Made by a program: the position numbers and the translations under genes. Below the pieces are notes generated by a model. The model was not told the origin of the DNA. It did no database searches and saw only the letters and a list, made by a program, of their open reading frames with translations. Positions 43,638-52,641 of a stretch of 64,000 bases of DNA are shown one piece after another; positions within the stretch are counted from its first letter, which is position 1, and the number at the start of each line of letters is the position of its first letter. Location of the stretch: positions 1 to 64,000 of the forward strand of contig NZ_RXLO01000016.1 of NCBI RefSeq assembly GCF_003958645.1. The letters are read 5' to 3'. The DNA is from Chitinophaga rhizosphaerae. GTDB taxonomy: Bacteria > Bacteroidota > Bacteroidia > Chitinophagales > Chitinophagaceae.

Positions 43638-44453
43638 CTACAGATTTTTAGCCGAATCGAGCAGGTGTTGCGCTTCGGGAAAGTTTTTCCGGAAGGAAAG
43701 GGCTTTGGTGAGATCGTCGAGCCCAGCGGCTTTGTTCCCCAGTTGCAGCAAGGTTTTTCCGCGGCGGTAGAAGGCGTCGGCGTTGGTGGGATCGGCTTTC
43801 GCGGCCATGTTGTAGGATACGAGCGCGTCTTTGGCGTTGCCCTGGGCGGCCAGCAGGTTGCCGATGGCAATGTAGGCCGGTGCGTAGGCGGGGTTGCGGC
43901 GGATGGCTTCGCGGAACTCGTTCCGGGCTTCGGGGATTTTTCCCGCTTTTTCCAGGCATTCGCCGGTGAGGAACGGGGCTTCGGCGGACGAGGAGTCGAT
44001 CCTCGCGGCGAGGCGATAATAGTTCGTGGCGTTTTCGTAGCTACCGAGCGCGGCGATCATATCCGCGGTGAGCATCACCACCTCGTATTCGCTGGAATCC
44101 TGCCGGATGTGGATGGCGGAAGTCAGCAGGTCGATGGATTTGACCGTGTCCTGCTGCCGCAACGCGATCAGCCCGCGGATATACAACGCCTGCGGCAGTT
44201 TGCCGGGCGCCCGGGCGATGATGGCCGCCTGGCTGTCTGCCGCGGCGTATTCGTTATGTTCGATGAGGGCGTTGGCGAGCCAGACGCGCAGGTTCAGATC
44301 GTTCGGTTGTACGGCCAGGTCGGTCCGCATATTGTGAATGGCGATGGCGAGAGAATCGGCAACGGGCGCCGGCTGCTGTTTTCCGGGATCGGCCTGCTGG
44401 CCGCATGCGCACAACAGCGCCGGCAGCGCCCAAAGTAAATGGCGGGTGTTCAT
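43638..44453 (-). CDS. TPR-repeat lipoprotein
   Basis: 271 residues. Signal peptide with lipobox ALLCACGQQ (Cys near 17). At least five TPR-like units follow (for example LRVWLANALIEHNEYAAADS, YAPAYIAIGNLLAAQGNAKD and DAFYRRGKTLLQLGNKAAGL). Such proteins act as scaffolds at the membrane; the client is unknown. It is placed between threonine synthase and rpe on the same strand, 24 bp after thrC, so it could be read through from the thr operon. Confidence 0.8.
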   Translation of the reverse strand: MNTRHLLWALPALLCACGQQADPGKQQPAPVADSLAIAIHNMRTDLAVQPNDLNLRVWLANALIEHNEYAAADSQAAIIARAPGKLPQALYIRGLIALRQQDTVKSIDLLTSAIHIRQDSSEYEVVMLTADMIAALGSYENATNYYRLAARIDSSSAEAPFLTGECLEKAGKIPEARNEFREAIRRNPAYAPAYIAIGNLLAAQGNAKDALVSYNMAAKADPTNADAFYRRGKTLLQLGNKAAGLDDLTKALSFRKNFPEAQHLLDSAKNL

Positions 44454-44477
44454 CGCCCAAACATACAGAAATCCCTG

Positions 44478-45806
44478 CTATTTCGCATCTTCCGTAACGG
44501 CGGCTTTCGCGGTTTGCAGCAGCCAGTCGCGCATTTTTTTATAGTCTGCGTCCATCAGTACGGCTTCTTTCTGCATGCCATCGAGCAACATTACCCGCTC
44601 CGGCGCCTGTATGGCGTCTGCGAGGCCCGCAGGCATCGTGTTGGCGAACTTCACCGGGTGCGCGGTTTCCAGGAAAATGCCCAGGTGGCCGGGGTGCGTT
44701 TCCATGTATTTTTTCAGGCCCAGGTAGCCTACGGCGCCGTGCGGGTCCATGAGGTAACGGCGGCGGGCGAATACGTCTTCCATGGCGGCCACTGTCTGCT
44801 CGTCGGTGAACCGGTAAGCGGAAAGACGGGCTTTCAGCGCCCGGTCGTTCTGCGCGAAAAGCTGGAGGATGCGCACGAAGTTGCTGGGGTCTGCCACGTC
44901 CATGGCGTTAGACAGCGTGGCGGTGGCGGGTTGCGGCTCGTATTTGCCGTTTTCCATGAATCGCGGTACGGTATCGTTCACGTTGGTGGATGCGATGAAA
45001 TGGGGGATGGGCAGGCCCATCGCGGCGGCCATCATCCCCGCGCATATGTTGCCGAAATTGCCGCTGGGAACGGAGATCAGGGGTTCTTTCTTCCACTGTT
45101 TCACTTTCCGGTAAGCCATGAAGTAATAAAACATCTGGGGCAGCCACCTGGCTACGTTGATGGAGTTGGCGGACGTGAGGGGCCTCCGGGCCTGCAGTTC
45201 CTCGTCGAGGAAAGCCATTTTTACCAGTCGCTGGCAATCGTCGAACGTGCCTTTGATCTCCAGCGCGCGGATATTGCGGCCGAGTGTGGTGAGCTGCTTT
45301 TCCTGGAGGTCGCTCACTTTGCCGGAAGGGTAAAGGATGACCACTTCCACGCCGGGCACATCGTAAAACCCGCTCGCCACGGCGCCGCCGGTATCGCCGG
45401 AAGTGGCTACCAGCACGGTGACGGGCTTCTCTTCATCTTTCCGGAAATACCCCAGGCAGCCGGCCATGAACCGGGCGCCCACGTCTTTGAAAGCCAGCGT
45501 GGGGCCGTGGAATAACTCCAGCGCATATACGTTGTCTTCCACTTCGCGGAGCGGGAAGGGGAAGGTGAGCGTTTCGCGGATGACCTGGGTTAGCGCCTGC
45601 ACGGGAATGTCGGCGCCCACGAAGGGCTGGATCACTTTCCGGGCGATGTATTGGGGATCGTATTCTTCGAGCCGTTCGATGAAGTCTTTCTCCAGCCGCG
45701 GTATTTCAGCAGGGAAATAAAGCCCTTTGTCGGGCGCCAGGCCGCGGATGACGGCTTCGCGGAAGGAAACGCGGTGCTGGTGGTTCTGGAGGCTATAGTA
45801 TTGCAT
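44478..45806 (-). CDS. thrC: Threonine synthase
   Basis: 442 residues. The PLP-binding Lys lies near residue 107 in GPTLAFKDVGARFMAG; the phosphate-binding loop ATSGDTGGAVA and VPSGNFGNICAGMMAA also match the family. It converts O-phosphohomoserine to threonine. It overlaps the end of thrB by 14 bp, so thrA-thrB-thrC form a single transcript, controlled by the leader peptide upstream of thrA. Length equals the E. coli-type enzyme class. Confidence 0.97.
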   Translation of the reverse strand: MQYYSLQNHQHRVSFREAVIRGLAPDKGLYFPAEIPRLEKDFIERLEEYDPQYIARKVIQPFVGADIPVQALTQVIRETLTFPFPLREVEDNVYALELFHGPTLAFKDVGARFMAGCLGYFRKDEEKPVTVLVATSGDTGGAVASGFYDVPGVEVVILYPSGKVSDLQEKQLTTLGRNIRALEIKGTFDDCQRLVKMAFLDEELQARRPLTSANSINVARWLPQMFYYFMAYRKVKQWKKEPLISVPSGNFGNICAGMMAAAMGLPIPHFIASTNVNDTVPRFMENGKYEPQPATATLSNAMDVADPSNFVRILQLFAQNDRALKARLSAYRFTDEQTVAAMEDVFARRRYLMDPHGAVGYLGLKKYMETHPGHLGIFLETAHPVKFANTMPAGLADAIQAPERVMLLDGMQKEAVLMDADYKKMRDWLLQTAKAAVTEDAK

Positions 45807-46764
45807 GTTGATGGGCTTTGATGGCTTTTACGCCGGTGGAACTGATGCGGGAAACGTGAATGTGATAGTCGACGCCGAGGGGTGCGTAGATGGATTCCAT
45901 CATGGCGGCCACGGTGCGGGCGTTGGCTTCTCCTTTGGAGAGCATGAAAACGGACGGGCCGCTGCCGGAAATCCCTCCGCCCAGGGCTCCCGCTTCGCGG
46001 CAGCGCAGCTTCAGGTCGTGGAAGGCGGGGATGAGAATGGAGCGGATCGGCTCAACGATCACGTCTTCCAGCGCGCGGGCGATCAGGTCATAATCTTCGC
46101 GGTACAGCCCGGCTACGAGTGCGCCCACGTTGCCCCACTGGCGGATGGCGTCTTTGAGCATCACCTGCTGTTTGAGGATCTCGCGCGCGTCGGCCGTCCG
46201 CACCTCGATCTGGGGGTGGATCACCGTTACCCAGAGGTCGGCCGGCGTGTGCAGGGCGATCACGTCCAGCGGCTGATAGCTGCGCACGAGCGTGAAACCG
46301 CCCAGGATGGCCGGGGCCACGTTATCGGCATGCGGCGTGCCGCAGGCCAGGCGCTCGCCTTCCATCGCGAAACGGATCAGCGCATCGGAGGAAAAATGAT
46401 CGTTGAGCAGCATATTGGCGCCCGCCACGGCGCCGGCCGCGCTCGCCGCGCTGGAACCGATGCCGCTGCCAGGATGGATGTTTTTGCGGATGGCGATCTC
46501 CATGCCCACTTCCGGTTTGCCGTATTCCTGCAGCAGCGCCTGCAAAGCCACGCCCGCCACGTTCTGCGACGCTTCCAGGGGGAGCTTCGCGCCTTCGATG
46601 GAGGTGATGCGCACGCCGGGCGTGGCAGAAAGGCGGATGTCCATTTCATCGCCGGTGCTTTCCAGCGCCAGCCCGATCACGTCGAACCCGCAGGCGACGT
46701 TGGCTACGGTGGCCGGGGCAAATACCGTAACGGAAGGCTTGTTTTCCTGGTTCATATCTTTCAT
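45793..46764 (-). CDS. thrB: Homoserine kinase
   Basis: 323 residues. GHMP-kinase motifs: PATVANVACGFDVIGLAL at the start, the ATP loop HPGSGIGSSAASAAGAVAGA, and the C-terminal GGGISGSGPSVF. It phosphorylates homoserine. The start could be the ATG at 46764 (MKDMNQENK) or the in-frame ATG three codons later. It begins immediately after the stop of thrA, and ends inside thrC, so translation is coupled. Confidence 0.96.
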   Translation of the reverse strand: MKDMNQENKPSVTVFAPATVANVACGFDVIGLALESTGDEMDIRLSATPGVRITSIEGAKLPLEASQNVAGVALQALLQEYGKPEVGMEIAIRKNIHPGSGIGSSAASAAGAVAGANMLLNDHFSSDALIRFAMEGERLACGTPHADNVAPAILGGFTLVRSYQPLDVIALHTPADLWVTVIHPQIEVRTADAREILKQQVMLKDAIRQWGNVGALVAGLYREDYDLIARALEDVIVEPIRSILIPAFHDLKLRCREAGALGGGISGSGPSVFMLSKGEANARTVAAMMESIYAPLGVDYHIHVSRISSTGVKAIKAHQHAIL

Positions 46765-49206
46765 TTAACGAACGGTTCTGATAATGTCTGCAAATATGCC
46801 CGAAGCCGTTACATCGGCCCCGGCGCCCGCGCCTTTCACGATCAGCGGTTGCGCGGAATAACGCTGGGTGGTGAACAGCACGATGTTGTCTTTCCCTTCC
46901 AGCTGGTAAAACGGGTGCTGCGGACCTACCGACTGCAATCCTACGGAAGCCTTTCCCATATGGTAACGCGCCACGAACTTCAGTCGCTCGCCTTTGTCTG
47001 CCGCGTTTTTCAGCAATTGTCCGAAGTGCGGCGCGCAGGCGTCGAGCTGTTCGAAGAAGGCAGGAACATCGGCCGCATTGAGGCAGGCATCCGGCAGGAA
47101 GGAATGATTGTCGATATCGTCCATTTCCAATACTGCGCCGCTTTCGCGGGCGAGGATGAGGATTTTTCGCATCACGTCTTTACCGCTGAGGTCGATGCGG
47201 GGATCTGGCTCGGTATACCCTTCGTCCTGCGCGGCTTTTACCACTTGCCGGAAGCTGGCGCCGTTCACGAAATTGTTGAACACGAAGTTCAGGCTGCCGC
47301 TGAGAACGGCTTCGATGGTCTGCACCTTGTCGCCGCTGCGTACGAGGTCGTTGAGGGTGTTGATGACCGGGAGCCCCGCGCCCACGTTGGTTTCGAAGAG
47401 GAAGGACGCATTGTACTTCCGGGCCAGGTCTTTCAACTGTTTATAAGATGCGTATTCCGACGAGCACGCGATCTTGTTGCAGGTTACCACCGAAATGCCG
47501 TGCTGCAGGAAGTTAGCGTAAAGTCCTGCAACGGCTTCGCTGGCGGTATTGTCGACGAACACGCTGTTGCGGAGGTTCATCTGCGGGATGCGGGCGGCGA
47601 AGGCGGCGAGGTCCATGGGCTCGCCGTTATTCAGGGCGTCTTTCCAGTTCCCCAGCGGAATGCCGCTTTCGGAGAAATGCATGCTGCGGCTGTTGGCCAG
47701 GGCGATAATGCGCACCTGCACGCCGAGCTCGTTACGGAGGTAGGGGGCCTGCTGCTGGAGCTGTTCAAGCAGCTTTCCGCCAACGTTGCCCGTGCCGGCT
47801 ACGAAAATGTTCAGTTGGCGGGTGTCTGATTCGAAGAACACTTCATGGATCACATTGAGCGCTTTACGGAGATCGTTTTTCCCGATCACGGCGGAGATAT
47901 TCTTTTCGGTAGACCCCTGTGCGATGGCCCTCACGTTGATGGCGTTGCGCCCCAGGGCGCCGAAGAGCCGGCCGCTCATGCCGTGGTGGTTTTTCATATT
48001 GTCGCCCACAACGGCCACGATGCAAAGGTCTTTTTCCACCGTCAGCGGATTGATGCGCTTGTCATGGATTTCCTGCGCAAATTCGCCGTCTGCCGCCGCT
48101 TTGGCTTTGAGCATATCGCTTTCGTTGATGCCGACGGTGATGGAATGTTCGCTGGAGCTTTGGGTGATGAGGATGACGTTCACCCGTTCCTGGAGCAGCG
48201 CGTCGAACAGGCGGCGCGAAAATCCGGGAATGCCCACCATGCCGCTGCCTTCGAGGGTGAGCAGTGCGATGCCTTTGATACCGGAAATGCCGGTTACCGG
48301 GTAAGGTTTTTCACCGTTGTCCTGGATGAGGGTGCCGCCGGCCTCGGGCTCAAACGTGTTCTTGATGAGGATCGGTATCCTGCGGTTCATGACCGGCTGG
48401 ATGGTGGGCGGATAGATGACTTTGGCACCGAAGTGCGACAGTTCCATCGCTTCCTCGTAAGATATCCGCGGAATGGCGATGGCCTGCGGAACGATGCGCG
48501 GATCGGCGGTCATCATACCGCTGACGTCTGTCCAGATTTCGAGCACGCTGGCGTCCATGGCCGCCGCGATGATGGCGGCGGTGTAGTCGGAGCCGCCGCG
48601 CCCGAGCGTGGTGGTATCCTTATCGGCGTTGGAGGCGATGAAACCGGGCAATATGACGATGTCGGCCTGTTGCTGGTGGAAGAAAGTAGTGATATTATGA
48701 TCGGTGGCGTCGAAATTGACGGCCGCACTGCCGAAATGGTTGTCGGTGAGGATGAGATCGCGGCTGTCTTTCCAGGCTGCGTTCAGGCCTTCGAGCCGCA
48801 GTTTTTCGGCCAGCATCCAGGAGGAGAGGAGCTCACCGTAACTCATGACTTTGTCCCGGCACCGGTCCGACATTTCCCCTACCTGGAAAATCCCGTCCAG
48901 CAAGGCTTCCAGCTGGTTGAGCTGTTTCTTTACCTGGCTGAGGTGGCCGCTTTGCGCGGTGATGGGGAAGAGGTTGCGGACGGTGTCGAGGTGGAGCTGT
49001 TCAATTTCGCGGAGCACGTCGCGGTATTGTTCGTTGCCGGCGGCGGCGAGATGTCCGCAGCGGATGAGTTTGTCGGTGGTGCCGCTCATGGCGGACACGA
49101 CTACGGCCATGACGCTTTTGCGTTTATAACGGGCTAGTATATCGCATACCTGGCTGATGGCTTGGGCGCTGCCTACGGAGGTGCCGCCGAATTTTAGGAC
49201 CTGCAT
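46765..49206 (-). CDS. thrA: Bifunctional aspartate kinase/homoserine dehydrogenase
   Basis: 813 residues, the typical length of ThrA/MetL fusions. Residues 1-290 form the kinase (MQVLKFGGTSVGS, GRGGSDYTAAIIAAAM), then two ACT regulatory domains (VLITQSSSEHSITVGI near 340), and from about 465 the dehydrogenase with NAD-binding VAGTGNVGGKLLEQL and the substrate segment GYTEPDPRIDLSGKDVMRKI. It carries out the first and third steps of threonine/methionine synthesis. It is the first gene of thrABC, preceded by a probable attenuator leader at 49296-49400. Confidence 0.97.
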   Translation of the reverse strand: MQVLKFGGTSVGSAQAISQVCDILARYKRKSVMAVVVSAMSGTTDKLIRCGHLAAAGNEQYRDVLREIEQLHLDTVRNLFPITAQSGHLSQVKKQLNQLEALLDGIFQVGEMSDRCRDKVMSYGELLSSWMLAEKLRLEGLNAAWKDSRDLILTDNHFGSAAVNFDATDHNITTFFHQQQADIVILPGFIASNADKDTTTLGRGGSDYTAAIIAAAMDASVLEIWTDVSGMMTADPRIVPQAIAIPRISYEEAMELSHFGAKVIYPPTIQPVMNRRIPILIKNTFEPEAGGTLIQDNGEKPYPVTGISGIKGIALLTLEGSGMVGIPGFSRRLFDALLQERVNVILITQSSSEHSITVGINESDMLKAKAAADGEFAQEIHDKRINPLTVEKDLCIVAVVGDNMKNHHGMSGRLFGALGRNAINVRAIAQGSTEKNISAVIGKNDLRKALNVIHEVFFESDTRQLNIFVAGTGNVGGKLLEQLQQQAPYLRNELGVQVRIIALANSRSMHFSESGIPLGNWKDALNNGEPMDLAAFAARIPQMNLRNSVFVDNTASEAVAGLYANFLQHGISVVTCNKIACSSEYASYKQLKDLARKYNASFLFETNVGAGLPVINTLNDLVRSGDKVQTIEAVLSGSLNFVFNNFVNGASFRQVVKAAQDEGYTEPDPRIDLSGKDVMRKILILARESGAVLEMDDIDNHSFLPDACLNAADVPAFFEQLDACAPHFGQLLKNAADKGERLKFVARYHMGKASVGLQSVGPQHPFYQLEGKDNIVLFTTQRYSAQPLIVKGAGAGADVTASGIFADIIRTVR

Positions 49207-49295
49207 GTTGAATCAAGATGAATGAGGAAACGGAAGGGGAAATACCCCGCTTGCTGGGAACCGGAGAAGCCCGGTCGGTGGACGATATGTGAAAA

Positions 49296-49400
49296 TTAAC
49301 CCCGGGATGGGGTTGTAATGGTTGTGGTTGTGATAATAGTGCCCGCTGCTCCGGTGGAGTGGGAAGCAATACGGATAATATGTGAGTTGGAGTAATGCAC
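49296..49400 (-). CDS. thrL: Probable threonine/isoleucine leader peptide (attenuator)
   Basis: A 34-codon minus-strand frame starting at the GTG at 49400 and ending TIITTTTITTPSRG before the TAA at 49296-49298. Residues 21-30 are ten consecutive Thr/Ile codons (T-I-I-T-T-T-T-I-T-T), the same logic as the enterobacterial thr leader, and thrABC lies 90 bases beyond. Two possible RNA structures follow: a hairpin AACCCC/GGGGTT (49309-49314 with 49298-49303) and a choice between pairing 49349-49355 with 49260-49266 (7 bp) or 49271-49275 with 49260-49264. Ribosome stalling when Thr or Ile is scarce would shift that balance. A terminator with a clear T-tract is not evident, so the exact mechanism is inferred. 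No ATG start is available. Confidence 0.75.
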   Translation of the reverse strand: MHYSNSHIIRIASHSTGAAGTIITTTTITTPSRG

Positions 49401-49424
49401 TATTAACTTATGACGTTTATAAGA

Positions 49425-49455
49425 CAAAGGTTATTAATTCTACTGAAAAATGCAA
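49425..49455 (-). promoter_or_regulatory. Promoter of the thr leader-thrABC transcript
   Basis: On the minus strand TTG (49455-49453) is followed after 20 bases by AACCTTTG (49432-49425), a one-mismatch match to the TAnnTTTG -7 box. The expected start near 49420 would place the leader GTG 20 bases into the transcript. Confidence 0.6.
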
Positions 49456-49629
49456 GCGTTCTTGGTAAAATTCGAAAATTTCTAAGTGGGAAGACTTGTG
49501 TTTTAGCAGGTGTAATCAACTGAAATGTTGATCTGTACTGAATTTCAATCATTATGACAAAAATGTGACAAATAATAAATTCCAACTTGCTGCAACTTCC
49601 GGGCAGATAGGTGTGTGAGGATTGGTTGA

Positions 49630-49660
49630 TTTGGGTTGAGGGTAGACTTGTATATATTTG
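49630..49660 (+). promoter_or_regulatory. Promoter of the 49724 gene, textbook Bacteroidota type
   Basis: TTTG (49630-49633), 19 bases, then TATATTTG (49653-49660): both elements and the spacing fit the sigma-ABfr consensus. The start is expected near 49667, about 57 bases before the ATG. Between this and the thr promoter (49456-49629) I see only AT-rich DNA. Confidence 0.75.
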
Positions 49661-49723
49661 TTGCGTTGCCGGGACATCCAAAAAACGGGCAAGTCTATAC
49701 CTATTCTGAAATCAATACCCAAC

Positions 49724-50320
49724 ATGACAAAGTTTCTTTCGCTCAAGCATTGGCAATTATTCGCGCTTTTTATCGGGATTCCGTTTCTGTTTCAAATTGT
49801 TACCCTGGGCGCTGTAACTTCGGGCAACGATCAGATGTACCTCCTGTATTTGTTCCCAATAATTATGTTGGTGATGACCGCGCTCTATTTTGGCTGGTTT
49901 TATGCTTTGGGGACGAACCTCTATAAAAAGATGCGGGGGGTGGAAAGGATGAATGTTTCCAGGTTTAAAACCTTCGTTTTGATACCTGCAGTTTACATTA
50001 TTGTTATTTGCGTTGTAATGTCGGGCTTGTTTTTCGGTTATGTGCCGGAAGGCGATCTTGAACTCGGGCCCATGGTGGCGCTAATAATCCTGCCCATTCA
50101 CCTGTTTTCCATATACTGTATTTTTTATTGTATGTACTTTATTGCGAAAGTATTGAAAACGGTGGAACTACGCAGGCCGGTAACGTTTTCAGATTTCGCC
50201 GGAGAGTTCTTTATGATCTGGTTTTTCCCGATCGGCATATGGTTCCTTCAACCGAAAATCAATGCGATTTTTGCCGCCGGAGCAGCGGGCGATGAGGAGA
50301 AGTTCGATTTTGAAGCGTAG
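49724..50320 (+). CDS. Hypothetical polytopic membrane protein
   Basis: 198 residues from the ATG at 49724 (MTKFLSLKHWQLFALFIG); the longer frame from 49658 lies upstream of the likely transcription start and is rejected. About five hydrophobic segments are visible (LFALFIGIPFLFQIV, MYLLYLFPIIMLVMTALYFG, FVLIPAVYIIVICVVMSGLF, MVALIILPIHLFSIYCIFYC, FFMIWFFPIGIWFLQ), with a soluble end of acidic residues (AAGDEEKFDFEA). The family is not recognised. It is alone, with an ideal promoter; convergent with the next gene, 31 bp away. Confidence 0.62.
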   Translation: MTKFLSLKHWQLFALFIGIPFLFQIVTLGAVTSGNDQMYLLYLFPIIMLVMTALYFGWFYALGTNLYKKMRGVERMNVSRFKTFVLIPAVYIIVICVVMSGLFFGYVPEGDLELGPMVALIILPIHLFSIYCIFYCMYFIAKVLKTVELRRPVTFSDFAGEFFMIWFFPIGIWFLQPKINAIFAAGAAGDEEKFDFEA

Positions 50321-50351
50321 GCCGTAATCGGCTATTGCAAACGTATTCCGG

Positions 50352-51182
50352 TTATTGACGCGCCTGGGTTTCCATATCAAATTGTATATCTATCGCTGTG
50401 ACCGCCGCACTCGCGGCGATGGCCGCACATGGGATCATGGAAAATACATAAATAAGTACGGTTACTCCTCCTGAAAAAAGGTAGGCGAGGGTTTCATTGG
50501 GCATGAGCGCGAGGAAGGGGGTGGTGACCATCGCGGTGGTGAGGGAAACAAGCACCGCGATCAGTTTAATCCAGAAAAACAAAATCGTGGAAGCGGCCAG
50601 GAGGGCCGGCCGGCCGGAGTCGTTGATCTTTCTCCCAGCGCTTTTCATGACGACCAGTACGGTCATAATAGCCGTCACGGCTTCAAATGCATTGAAAACT
50701 ACGGAGAGCAACCAGGTATGTACTGCAATGCTATAAATGGTGTTGTAGGAAAATGATTCTTCATTTGCATAAGTGAGCAGCCGCAGGAATTCGTATGCCG
50801 CAAAGAGGACCAGTATCATCAGGATCCCGAAACTGAAAAATCTTCTGCCTTCCGGCAGCAAATCGCCGGGTCCGAATTGTGTGGTGGCAGGCGTGCCGGT
50901 TTTCAGCATTCTTGCTGCAATGAACGCAGACGCAAATATCATGATGTGTACCCCGCAGGTAATGCCTTCCGCGAAAGTAAAAACGATAAGGGAGCCGGCT
51001 TCTTCCAGTTTATCGGAGCTGCCATACAGGAAAGCCACGATAAAGAACGTGGTCATCCCGATAAAAATGCCGACTGTGGCGGCAAAAAAGCCAAGTTGGC
51101 GGGAGTTGGATGCAAACGATTTGTGAAATGATTCGATATTTTCCAGTGTATGAAGCAACGACTGGCGGATGTGAGGCCACAT
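50352..51182 (-). CDS. Hypothetical polytopic membrane protein
   Basis: 276 residues with about six membrane helices (for example FFAATVGIFIGMTTFFIVAF, VFTFAEGITCGVHIMIFASA, FGILMILVLFAAYEFLRL and YSIAVHTWLLSVVFNAFEAV), plus a polar N-terminus (MWPHIRQSLLHTLENIESFH). No motif identifies it. It is in opposite orientation to the membrane protein before it and divergent from the hmgA transcript. Base use is somewhat lower in GC than the genes downstream. Confidence 0.62.
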   Translation of the reverse strand: MWPHIRQSLLHTLENIESFHKSFASNSRQLGFFAATVGIFIGMTTFFIVAFLYGSSDKLEEAGSLIVFTFAEGITCGVHIMIFASAFIAARMLKTGTPATTQFGPGDLLPEGRRFFSFGILMILVLFAAYEFLRLLTYANEESFSYNTIYSIAVHTWLLSVVFNAFEAVTAIMTVLVVMKSAGRKINDSGRPALLAASTILFFWIKLIAVLVSLTTAMVTTPFLALMPNETLAYLFSGGVTVLIYVFSMIPCAAIAASAAVTAIDIQFDMETQARQ

Positions 51183-51235
51183 GGTACAGGTATTTTAGGT
51201 AAAGGTTGACCCAAAGTAAAAAATTTCAGGTGGTT

Positions 51236-51268
51236 TTGATGGATGTATTGGAATTTCCCTTAATTTTA
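51236..51268 (+). promoter_or_regulatory. Probable promoter of the hmgA transcript
   Basis: TTG (51236-51238) and TAATTTTA (51261-51268), one mismatch from the TAnnTTTG box, with a 22-base gap. The predicted start near 51274 is just before the ATG of a short upstream ORF at 51281. Confidence 0.45.
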
Positions 51269-51280
51269 TCGGAGTTACGT

Positions 51281-51361
51281 ATGCATCATTCGCTTACATA
51301 CAAGTATCAGAGCAATTACTGCTTCCTCATGGCAACTCTCGCCATGGATTCGGCGTTATAA
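51281..51361 (+). CDS. Possible upstream ORF (26 aa) ahead of hmgA
   Basis: A 26-codon frame reading MHHSLTYKYQSNYCFLMA and ending at the TAA at 51359-51361, positioned only a few bases after the predicted transcription start and 96 bases before hmgA. It contains three Tyr and one Phe, while the genes downstream degrade tyrosine. It could act as a Tyr-responsive leader. A hairpin in the remaining spacer (TTCCGGC with GCCGGGAA, about 51419-51438) has no T-tract. Chance occurrence is also possible. Confidence 0.4.
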   Translation: MHHSLTYKYQSNYCFLMATLAMDSAL

Positions 51362-51457
51362 TGCCGGGGGCCCTTTGTTGCGGCCATTCCTCCCATTTAC
51401 CAGCATCGTAGGACCCATTTTCCGGCTTGCCGCCGGGAATGATCAATTCCACCAATT

Positions 51458-52615
51458 ATGCCACATTATCATACGCTCGGGCAAATTCCGCATAAGCGGC
51501 ATACCCAGTTCCGAAAACCGGATGGCTCCCTGTATTCGGAACAGCTTTTCTCGACCGAAGGGTTCTCGTCCCACTATTCCCTGCTGTACCACTGCCATCC
51601 GCCCACGGAAATCGTGAAAGTAGACGATCCCTACGCCGCCGCGCCCCGCGTAGCCGAAGAGAAAATGCTCAAACACCGCAGTTTCCAGGGCTTCCAGGTG
51701 CAGCCGGAAAGCGATTACCTCGCCGCCCGCAAACCGGTGCTCGTGAACGCCGACTGCCATCTTTCCCTCGCCGCCCCGCGCAGCAGCATGAAAGACTACT
51801 TCTATAAAAACGCGGATGCTGACGAATTACTCTTCATCCACGAAGGTTCCGGCATCCTCCATACTCAATACGGCCGCATCGATTTCGGGTATGGCGATTA
51901 CCTCGTTATCCCCCGCGGTACCATTTACCAGCTCGAATTCTCCAATAGCGACAACCGCCTGTTCATCATAGAATCTTTCAGCCCGATCCGGTTCCCGAAA
52001 AGATACCTCAGTCCATTCGGCCAGCTCCTGGAGAACGCTCCCTTCTGCGAGCGCGACATCCGCCAGCCGAAAGATCTCGAAACCATCGACCAGGCCGGCG
52101 ATTTCATCATCAACATCAAGAAAAAAGGCATGATGTACCCGATCCATTACGGCCATCACCCGTTCGATGTAGTGGGGTGGGACGGATGCGAATATCCCTT
52201 CGCGTTGTCTATCCACGACTTCGAGCCCATTACCGGCCGCGTGCACCAGCCGCCGCCGGTCCACCAGACTTTCGAAGGCCACAATTTCGTGGTATGCTCG
52301 TTCGTGCCGCGGATGTATGACTATCATCCGCAGGCCGTACCGGCGCCTTACAACCACAGTAATATCGACAGCGATGAAGTGCTGTATTATGTGGACGGCG
52401 ATTTCATGAGCCGCAAACACGTCACCCGCGGCATGATCACCCTTCACCCCGGCGGCATCCCGCACGGGCCGCATCCCGGCGCAGTAGAGAAAAGCATCGG
52501 CGCAAAAGAAACGAAAGAGCTCGCCGTGATGGTAGACACCTTCCATCCGCTGCAGGTAACGGAAGATGCGCGGGGCATCGAAGACGAGCGATACACCATG
52601 AGCTGGGCCGAATAA
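51458..52615 (+). CDS. hmgA: Homogentisate 1,2-dioxygenase
   Basis: 385 residues. Cupin-type core with ADELLFIHEGSGILHTQYGR and the metal site made by YNHSNIDSDEVLYYV (His, Glu) and GGIPHGPHPGA (His) as in homogentisate dioxygenases; the substrate region HQPPPVHQTFEGHNFVVCSF is also typical. It opens the aromatic ring of homogentisate, giving maleylacetoacetate. It is the first gene of a three-gene run, followed 26 bp later by an aldo/keto reductase. The downstream isomerase and hydrolase are not in the window. Confidence 0.95.
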   Translation: MPHYHTLGQIPHKRHTQFRKPDGSLYSEQLFSTEGFSSHYSLLYHCHPPTEIVKVDDPYAAAPRVAEEKMLKHRSFQGFQVQPESDYLAARKPVLVNADCHLSLAAPRSSMKDYFYKNADADELLFIHEGSGILHTQYGRIDFGYGDYLVIPRGTIYQLEFSNSDNRLFIIESFSPIRFPKRYLSPFGQLLENAPFCERDIRQPKDLETIDQAGDFIINIKKKGMMYPIHYGHHPFDVVGWDGCEYPFALSIHDFEPITGRVHQPPPVHQTFEGHNFVVCSFVPRMYDYHPQAVPAPYNHSNIDSDEVLYYVDGDFMSRKHVTRGMITLHPGGIPHGPHPGAVEKSIGAKETKELAVMVDTFHPLQVTEDARGIEDERYTMSWAE

Positions 52616-52641
52616 ATATTACTTTTGGAAAAAATAAAAGC

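Noticed and set aside
49403..49681. 92-aa minus-strand frame upstream of the thr leader
   Set aside because: Lies across the promoters of both directions and has no protein-like pattern.
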